21,082 nt of DNA. Source: Psychromonas sp. Lineage in GTDB: Bacteria; Pseudomonadota; Gammaproteobacteria; Enterobacterales; Psychromonadaceae. The DNA lies in the NCBI GenBank assembly GCA_023145575.1, contig JAGLDN010000108.1, forward strand, positions 1-21,082, read 5' to 3'. The position numbers were made by a program, and so were the translations under genes. The stretch's first letter is position 1. Each line of letters opens with the position of its first letter. Of the stretch, positions 15,472-21,082 are shown one piece after another. The notes under the pieces were generated by a model. That model did no database searches. It saw nothing but the letters and a program-made list of their open reading frames with translations, and was not told the origin of the DNA.

Positions 15472-16593
15472 TTATAACGCTGGAATTTTAGCGGGTTTAT
15501 TTAAAATATCGGATTTGATGATTTTCACACGCACACCGTTACTTAAGCGCACTTGACCACTCGTTACAACAATATCACCTTCACTTAAGCCGCTTAATAT
15601 ATGTATGTCAGTATCTTGACTTTCCCCTAGTTTAACAATTTTTTGATTAGCCTCAAGAAACGTTTTATTTTTTTTATCGGTTTTTTTTGTCAAAATATAA
15701 ACCGTTTCACCATACAGTGTATAGTTAATTGCTGTTTCAGGGAGGGTGATTTGATCTTTTTGAATTGGCAATACAATGTTGGCTTTAGCAAACATGCCAG
15801 AGCGCAAAACTCGTGCTTCATTTGGGATCGTTGCTTGGACTTGAATAACACCACTTTGATAATTTACAGCGGGCTCAATTGCTGAAATTGTTCCACTGAA
15901 TGACGAGTGAGGTAGAGCATCAACAAATATATTCATTTTTTGACCAATGTATATTTTATGTAAATCATTTTGAGCAATAGTAAAGCGCAAAAGCATTTTA
16001 TTTAGATTTTCTAAGCGGGTAATTGTTGTTCCTACGTTTAGAAAGCTTCCCATGTAAGCATTTCGAAGGCCAACAATGCCATTAAAAGGTGCGACAATAT
16101 CATGTTGATTGATAGTCGCCCGTAGAGCCTCTATTTGGCTTTTTAAGCTATAAAAATCAGCCCTGGCTGTATCAACATCGCCTTCAGAAATAGACCCTTT
16201 TTTTAATAAAATTCGCATGCGATTGTAGTTGAGCTTACTCGCAGGAAGTTTTGCTTGAGCTGATTTTAGGTTCGCCTGTTCAATCGTGCTATCAAGTGAA
16301 ATGAGCACGTCACCTTTTTTAACGTGCTGCCCAGATTTAAAATTAATACTAACAACAGTACCCTGAACTTCATTAGCTATTCCGACTCCTTCGTTGGGCT
16401 CGATGAAACCAATGGCACGTAGATGAGGTTCCCAATTTTTTGCTTTGACCGTTGTAACTGTCACTGAAAATTCAGGGATAGGACGATTAGCCATATATTC
16501 CTTTATTTTTTGTGCTTTAAACATATTAAAGCCAATCACTGTGCCAAAAAACAATATAGCGACCAGTATTGCCGAAAAGATCCATTTTTTCAT
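15472..16593 (-). CDS. RND efflux membrane fusion (periplasmic adaptor) protein
   Basis: This periplasmic adaptor links the RND pump to an outer-membrane channel. The 373 residues start with an uncleaved-looking membrane anchor (about 4-23); no lipobox cysteine is present, so it is probably not a lipoprotein. The biotinyl-lipoyl half-motifs are GIANEVQGTVVSINFKSGQHV with KKGDVLISLD, and later DIVAPFNGIVGLRNAYMGSF. An alpha-hairpin lies between them, and the beta-barrel domain with LPETAINYTLYGETVYIL follows. AAAGGT is positioned before the ATG at 16593. As the first gene of the operon, its promoter lies in 16594-16800; no clear regulator gene or operator was found there. Confidence 0.95.
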   Translation of the reverse strand: MKKWIFSAILVAILFFGTVIGFNMFKAQKIKEYMANRPIPEFSVTVTTVKAKNWEPHLRAIGFIEPNEGVGIANEVQGTVVSINFKSGQHVKKGDVLISLDSTIEQANLKSAQAKLPASKLNYNRMRILLKKGSISEGDVDTARADFYSLKSQIEALRATINQHDIVAPFNGIVGLRNAYMGSFLNVGTTITRLENLNKMLLRFTIAQNDLHKIYIGQKMNIFVDALPHSSFSGTISAIEPAVNYQSGVIQVQATIPNEARVLRSGMFAKANIVLPIQKDQITLPETAINYTLYGETVYILTKKTDKKNKTFLEANQKIVKLGESQDTDIHILSGLSEGDIVVTSGQVRLSNGVRVKIIKSDILNKPAKIPAL

Positions 16594-16801
16594 GTTATTA
16601 CCTTTAATTTTTGTTTGATATCAATGACATTAGGTTTGCTTAACAATATTATTCAGTGAAAATAAACATGTGCTAAAGTAGTAGCAAGTCATTATTAACA
16701 CAAAGAATTATACACTAATTGATAGTAAAACGAATGCTACATTAAAATAAAAGAGTTTACCAATTAATGTTAGATTTATAAAAAAAATGAATACTGCTAG
16801 C
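16594..16801. other. Upstream region of the efflux operon
   Basis: The 208 AT-rich bases between the fusion-protein start and the IS end hold no gene. TTGCTA followed 16 bases later by a weak TTATTT on the minus strand is only a marginal promoter candidate. The insertion relic begins within about 210 bases of the efflux start and may have cut off an original neighbouring regulator; that is speculation. Confidence 0.35.
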
Positions 16802-16840
16802 GTATTTTAATCGCCGATTCCAAAATGGTTAAGCGCTAAT
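16802..16840 (+). repeat. Probable insertion-sequence end, copy 2
   Basis: This block starts ATTTTAATCG at 16804 and ends CGCTAAT at 16840. It is the counterpart of the minus-strand block at 424-463. Its position about 65 bases before the dead transposase start codon fits the left end of that element. Confidence 0.5.
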
Positions 16841-16904
16841 TTGTTAATAACTGATGTTATGCAGTAAACTAAAATGCTAGATTAAAAACTTTTAAAGTAT
16901 CGCT

Positions 16905-17943
16905 ATGAATAAAGATAAACAAATATTTGGGCTTTATGTTGATCACCTTGTAACACCATTTAGCGATACAACAGCAAATGGCTTATCGAATCTCCTATAA
17001 TGGACATATTAGTCACGATTAAATGATTCGCTTCATACTCCAACAAACAGCATACTTCGACTGACTTGTGGGCAAATGTAAAAAAGATGGGGGGTAAATT
17101 GATTCTGATGATCTAGTTCTAATCTTCTACGGCACTGTTCACTCTTAACCATTTTCGAATGAAAATGAACTCATTAACTGGCACTTATATCACACTGTAT
17201 GGTCGCTGAGTCAAAGGCATAAACTAACTCAATTATATTTTTCATACTGGTGAATCAAGGATCCCAGTTGCCTTTAAGCTCATGACAAAAGAGATCCAAT
17301 ACTCAAGAGTTGTGTTCCAATAACTAAAAAAACAAAGAGTACCACCACTAAAAATGAGTACTTAACCTTCATACTTAAAGCATGTAATAAATCAACTGAA
17401 ATGGCGATACGTATTGGCTGACAGTTGATTTTCATTAATTAGAAACACCCGATTTATTCATGAAAAATGAAAAGAAATTTTTATTCTCCCATTAAAAAAT
17501 AACCATTTAATTGCATTAAGTAGAGAAGATAAATCACAAGGGCGTTTTCATCGCATTGATTCATTAGATTAGTCAGAAACTCAGATCTGCGATTGGATAA
17601 AAGCAATAAATGTAACAATTCTTGTACATCGTCAAATCTTTAAAAACAAAACGGTCAGTGAAGGAATATTCTATTTGATCCGTAATAACGTTGATATTGA
17701 TAACCAGTCAGTTTAAACGATCTATCAAAAAAGATGGAAATTTGAAGTTTTTATTAAAATATAAAATTAAGCACAACACTCGCAAAAATCTAACACAGCA
17801 ATCGTAAAATCACCTTCGAAAACAAAAAAACACACAGCAACCCATTTTTCATGTCATTGCTACCAGCAGTAACATTGGCGTGCCTAAGCCTTAAACAAGG
17901 GCTGTCGACCTTTAGTTTAAAACCAAGCTTTATGCCCACGTGA
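16905..17943 (+). pseudogene. Heavily decayed IS4-type DDE transposase
   Basis: No long frame survives, but reading across frames recovers a whole transposase. From ATG at 16905 it reads MNKDKQIFGLYVDHLV and then GLSNLL with TAA at 16998-17000. GHISHD follows in another frame, then DDLVLIFYGTVHS and ENELINWHLYHTV, in the region where active relatives have a DD-type catalytic motif. Later come YVLADS, FILPLKNNHLIALSREDKSQ, GRFHRIDSLD, NKTVSEGILYLIRNN and TIYQKRWKFEVF. The last is a Y-x2-R-x3-E pattern typical of the IS4 superfamily. The tail LACLSLKQGLSTFSLKP ends at TGA 17941-17943. At least six stops and several frameshifts are visible. The family label (IS4, possibly IS701-like) is from memory of motifs. 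Confidence 0.8.
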
Positions 17944-17953
17944 CGTAAAAATA
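17931..17953 (-). repeat. Copy of dispersed inverted-repeat end
   Basis: TATGCCCACGTGACGTAAAAA matches the reverse complement of the 12141-12161 end, with TATGCCCACGTGACG in place of TATACCCATGTGACG. It overlaps the 3' tip of the transposase relic, so either the element end landed there or the relic is truncated at this point. Confidence 0.5.
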
Positions 17954-18373
17954 CAACGTCAGATCAGCAAATATAATAATATTAATTTGCCTTCCCAGTT
18001 CATGTGTTTATCTCTCTTCGTTTGTTCGCACCTGAAGAGTAATACTAAACATGGGTTGGTCTCTATTATTTTCGGCTTTTGATTCGAATATATAACAAAG
18101 CAGAAAAGCAGCAATTGAAGGGTTGCATCACGAACTGGCTCCAGCTTACGCCATGAATTAAGCTATTTTTTATACGCAAAAGTAAGATCATATACTTAAT
18201 CTAGTTGGCATAAGTTGGGCTCAATCTGCTCATTAAAAATAAAAGTAATTTGTTGTTTTTAGCTTGAAAACATACTTGGTGTGGAATGAAGTATTTAAAT
18301 GCGGATCTCACTATACATTTCGTGTTTTTGTTCTAAACTTAAATGAGTTTCCTTATTTTAAATAAAACAATTT
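17954..18373. other. Gene-free leader region of the pilin operon
   Basis: About 420 AT-rich bases contain no credible gene. A 20-codon open stretch ending at about 18162 (KAAIEGLHHELAPAYAMN) follows a TAA and could be a fragment of a lost gene, but I do not recognise it. A possible sigma-54 site lies at 18205-18221. Confidence 0.45.
18205..18221 (+). promoter_or_regulatory. Possible sigma-54 promoter for the pilin genes
   Basis: TTGGCATAAGTTGGGCT has the required GG and GC separated by ten bases and the TTGGCA half, but lacks the TT before GC. It is 152 bases before the first pilin start. Sigma-54 control of pilin genes is known in some bacteria; here it is only a sequence suggestion. Confidence 0.25.
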
Positions 18374-19852
18374 ATGCTTAGTATTAAACCTAACAAAGGC
18401 TTTGCAGTACTTACGACCATATTATTGCTGAGTATGGGAAGCATTGTATTTAATGTTAAAATGGCTTCAACACAGCTTATTGATAATCAAATTATCGCTA
18501 ATAATTACCGAAATCAACAAGCGTTTGCAAATGCTGAATCTGGTGTTAACCTTATTTTAAGTAAATTAGATAAAGTGTATGTTGCCCGAGAATTTCTTGC
18601 CGATCTCTACATTGCACCGTATGAATACAACTCTTTTAATAACCATTATAAGGTAAAAGTATCGAAAGAATTTAAAGGTCGCTTATTAATCAAATCTCAA
18701 GGAAAATCAAACGATGGGACTGCAAAAATAAATATTCAAGTAAAGGTAGATTATGCGATTGACTTTAATGTCCCTGATTCCCCAGTATCACTCAATGGAA
18801 CCCTTAATTTAGATGCGAGTGCTTCACTTAATGATGGTTGTGAAGGCGTTAGTGCTGACAAATGTGTTTCACCAGGAAATATTGCAAATAATATTGTAGT
18901 GAGCAACCCTGGTGCCATGAAATATGACCCATCTGCACCTATTATAGATCAAGAATCAAAAGGTTATATTGATGCAATTTGCATGGGCGCTGCGGTTAAT
19001 CCAAATAAATCAATACAAGTTAACGCCGATGGGGTACCTATTAATTCCGAGGGTATCGCCATTAATGTCATTGCTGAAAATGGTGGCAATTACCAGAGCA
19101 ATATCCTAGATACAAATGCCTTATCTGCTGGCACTGATGTTCATAAAATTATTGATAACCAAGGGAATTGGGGAGATAAATCCGATACCGATGATGGTGA
19201 GTTTTTTAAATCTCTCGGATTAACCTCAACAATCTCTGCGCCAAATTCACTTTTTGAAAAAACATTTGGCGTTAAACACACACAAGATACAATGGCGCTC
19301 ATTGAAGCTTCGGCGACCCTTTCAGAAACATCGAGTACCTTTTTTCTAAATATGAACGATGGCGTATCAGGCTCATGTTCATCTAGGTTAGAAGGTGTTA
19401 CAGATCAGCACTCGTTGGTTTATATAAAAGGTGACTGCGATATTTCGCAAACAGATGCAACGGGTACTCTATATTCCGAAAATAAACGCTTTACTATCGG
19501 CTCAGTTAAGGCGCCTAAAGTTGTGTTAATTGAAGGTGGGACTTTTATTACAGCGCCTAATACAGGTGCATCCGTCGTAGGGATAGCATACTTTTTACCT
19601 GAACTAGATGCTAGTGACAAGCCAGTTGCCAACAGTGTCGCAATGGGTGGACTTCGTATCAATGGTGCTTTGCTAAGTGAATATAACTGCTCTTTTAATG
19701 GTTATGATAAAACAGACAGCAAGGGAACAAAAGAGCATTTTTCTGCGAGATTTGATAGAACAATTTTAAATGTTCTTTATAACAAAATAGGTATGGGTGC
19801 AAATGATAGTCATTACCGAGTAGTCGAAGGTACTTGGAGGGATTTTGAATGA
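18374..19852 (+). CDS. PilX-like type IV pilus-associated protein, large
   Basis: The 492-residue protein begins with a class III-type leader: NKG followed by FAVLTTILLLSMGSIVF, with cleavage expected after G9. The mature +5 position is threonine rather than glutamate. After the hydrophobic helix, ANAESGVNLILSKL matches the N-terminal region of PilX-like pilus assembly proteins. The long extracellular part has LNGTLNLDASASL near 133-145 and four cysteines within about residues 155-210. The C-terminus has KVVLIEGGTFITAPNTGASVVGIAYF and GLRINGALLSEYNC, resembling the PilX-like C-terminal repeat region. The start has no clear Shine-Dalgarno sequence but gives the right leader. It overlaps the next gene by four bases. 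It may be a pilus-tip or priming component; pairing with a PilV-like protein supports that. No PilY1, PilW or secretion genes are in the window. Confidence 0.75.
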   Translation: MLSIKPNKGFAVLTTILLLSMGSIVFNVKMASTQLIDNQIIANNYRNQQAFANAESGVNLILSKLDKVYVAREFLADLYIAPYEYNSFNNHYKVKVSKEFKGRLLIKSQGKSNDGTAKINIQVKVDYAIDFNVPDSPVSLNGTLNLDASASLNDGCEGVSADKCVSPGNIANNIVVSNPGAMKYDPSAPIIDQESKGYIDAICMGAAVNPNKSIQVNADGVPINSEGIAINVIAENGGNYQSNILDTNALSAGTDVHKIIDNQGNWGDKSDTDDGEFFKSLGLTSTISAPNSLFEKTFGVKHTQDTMALIEASATLSETSSTFFLNMNDGVSGSCSSRLEGVTDQHSLVYIKGDCDISQTDATGTLYSENKRFTIGSVKAPKVVLIEGGTFITAPNTGASVVGIAYFLPELDASDKPVANSVAMGGLRINGALLSEYNCSFNGYDKTDSKGTKEHFSARFDRTILNVLYNKIGMGANDSHYRVVEGTWRDFE

Positions 19853-20625
19853 AACAATCTCATTGCTATGGTTTTTCGTTCGTCGAAATTTTAGTTGCAA
19901 TCTTTGTTGCCAGTATTGCCTCTGTGGGTGTTTACGCATTACAAAAAATGGTAATTGAACAAAATAGGGACAATGTCGCTTATAAAGCCTCATTTGATTT
20001 AGCAACCGAACAAATGGCAAATGCTTTAAAACTTGCTGTTATTGATGACATTGATACTGATGGAAATATTGTTAATAATGGCATTATCGATGCGGTGTGC
20101 GACCTAAATGGAAAAACTCAAGATATAACAAAAGGAATGACAACTTTTGGACTTGTATGGACAGTTTCAAGGCTTGATGTAGCAGTAGGATCAAATTGTA
20201 ATACGTTTGTTTTTGAACGCCATGCGGGTGACACCCTTTTTGAAGTACAAATAGCGATTACTTGGAAAAGCGCAACAGGGCAAGTGCGTAGTTATAATTA
20301 TATTGAACAAATTAATCCTTTTTTAATCTTGTCTGGACTAAGTGAAAGCGATCCAAATGGCGTTGCAGATATCGTGGTTTCATTACTAAATAGTAATAAT
20401 GTTATCTACTTTGAGCCGAAGATGGGTTATAAGAAAGGTGCATTTGTCATTTATAACAGTCAGCTATATCAAGCAACTAAACCTTATAAACTAGGTAATG
20501 GTCACCCTCGTGATGTAGATACACCAAATGCTGATGGTACGTGGCAATCTTTTGGATTAGTCAATGATCCTGCGTTACTTGAAAATATACAACTGGTGAC
20601 GCTTTTAGAAGATGAGGCCGAATAA
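19849..20625 (+). CDS. PilV-like minor prepilin with CBM5/12-like C-terminal module
   Basis: The 258-residue protein has a clear class III signal: YG8|FSFVEILVAIFVASIASVGVYALQ, with Glu at mature +5, so it is a likely prepilin peptidase substrate. The globular pilin domain spans about 30-165, with C84 and C117 as the likely disulfide pair. After a spacer, residues 185-238 show Y194-x2-G197, V200, Y202, LYQA (206-209), P220, then GTWQSFG (230-236). This resembles the aromatic pattern of carbohydrate-binding family 5/12 (chitin-type) modules. GGAGG before the ATG is a strong ribosome site within the upstream gene, and the start overlaps its stop (ATGA). Glycan binding is inferred from pattern only. 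Confidence 0.75.
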   Translation: MKQSHCYGFSFVEILVAIFVASIASVGVYALQKMVIEQNRDNVAYKASFDLATEQMANALKLAVIDDIDTDGNIVNNGIIDAVCDLNGKTQDITKGMTTFGLVWTVSRLDVAVGSNCNTFVFERHAGDTLFEVQIAITWKSATGQVRSYNYIEQINPFLILSGLSESDPNGVADIVVSLLNSNNVIYFEPKMGYKKGAFVIYNSQLYQATKPYKLGNGHPRDVDTPNADGTWQSFGLVNDPALLENIQLVTLLEDEAE

Positions 20626-20628
20626 GAT

Positions 20629-20649
20629 CTATTCCCATGTTACTTTAGC
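20629..20649 (-). repeat. Diverged copy of dispersed inverted-repeat end
   Basis: CTATTCCCATGTTACTTTAG resembles the reverse complement of the 5965-5984 end, with three substitutions. It lies three bases after the prepilin stop codon. No facing partner is visible downstream. Confidence 0.45.
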
Positions 20650-20658
20650 ATATACTCG

Positions 20659-20706
20659 AGGGTGTAAATCTAAGTGTGTAAATACCCTTTTAGAGATAAG
20701 GAGCGA
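20659..20706 (+). other. Possible IS terminus with vestigial ribosome site
   Basis: GGGTGTAAAT (20660-20669) and GTGTAAATACCC (20676-20687) form a partial inverted/direct repeat. They are followed by GATAAGGAGCG, a good Shine-Dalgarno sequence that no longer leads to a reading frame. This layout resembles the left end of IS256-type elements, but I am unsure. Confidence 0.25.
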
Positions 20707-20785
20707 ATTTAAAGCTTTATTTAAAATGAATCATTACATTTTTAAAAACCCATTTCTAATATGTTCGCCAAAACTAATCTAACTA

Positions 20786-21082
20786 ATATATTGAAAGAAC
20801 TACACGTTAATCATCTTGTTATCATGGGTTGGAATGCCGCTGATTTGTTCTGGGGTCCAATTTTCTCGTAGTTTGAAATGTTTTATTAATTTTCTCTGGT
20901 GTCATAACGGGATAAGAGAGCTCACTTCCCCGCCTTTTGTTCGCATTTTTATTTGCCTGTTTTACTCTATAACCTCGCTTTCCTACATTAAGCTTCAATT
21001 CACGAAAAATGTATGACTGATTAACTCCCAGTTGTAAGGTATTTTAGCCTGGCTCATACTGACGTGGTCAACTAAATTCACA
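20786..21082 (-). pseudogene. IS30-family transposase remnant, cut by the window end
   Basis: The minus strand, read in more than one frame, gives SMSQAKI then QLGVNQSYIFRELKLN, VGKRGYRVKQAN and VMTPEKINK. After a frameshift it gives LRENWTPEQISG and HDNKMINV followed by TAG and FFQYI. These are, in order, the helix-turn-helix and 'WSPEQISG ... IYQYI' segments of IS30 transposases. The DDE catalytic domain is missing at the 20786 end, and the start lies beyond position 21082. Frameshifts and stops show it is dead. Confidence 0.8.

Noticed and set aside
20816..21016. Plus-strand 66-codon open frame near the right edge
   Set aside because: It lies antisense to the IS30 relic, whose minus-strand translation matches known family motifs, and has no ribosome site or recognisable protein content.

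Overview
The window comes from an AT-rich chromosome of a gammaproteobacterium, most likely a marine genus of the Alteromonadales/Vibrionales area such as Psychromonas or Moritella. The evidence is close similarity of LptF/LptG, PepA, HolC and ValS to Escherichia coli proteins, the order lptFG < > pepA-holC-valS with an adjacent RDD-family gene and tRNA-Leu, and abundant degenerate insertion sequences. The genus is an inference.

Left edge (1-1270): an ISAs1-type transposase relic, a 40-bp sequence that recurs as a probable insertion-sequence end at 16802, an intact tRNA-Leu(CAA) on the minus strand, and behind it a collapsed second tRNA-Leu copy. Core block (1274-9332): an RDD membrane protein gene converges on lptG/lptF (minus strand, overlapping start and stop), which encode the two permease subunits of the lipopolysaccharide exporter. 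pepA, holC and valS run divergently on the plus strand. The pepA-holC gap is filled by a 160-bp element with terminal inverted repeats.

Middle (9574-16593, all minus strand): a chemoreceptor with a nitrate/nitrite-type (NIT) sensing domain, an 815-bp spacer with a 7-bp tandem repeat and more copies of the dispersed inverted-repeat sequence, and a two-gene RND efflux operon (membrane fusion protein then pump) without an outer-membrane channel gene.

Right part (16594-21082): a wrecked IS4-type transposase gene of about 1 kb that has no long open frame, then two translationally coupled type IV pilus-related genes: a large PilX-like protein and a PilV-like minor prepilin ending in a CBM5/12-like (chitin-binding type) module. 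A degenerate IS30 transposase runs off the window end. The pilin pair, isolated between insertion-sequence wrecks and carrying a putative glycan-binding tail, is the most interesting coding content. The most interesting non-coding content is a dispersed family of short inverted repeats, seen at seven sites, one of which ends five bases before the holC start codon.
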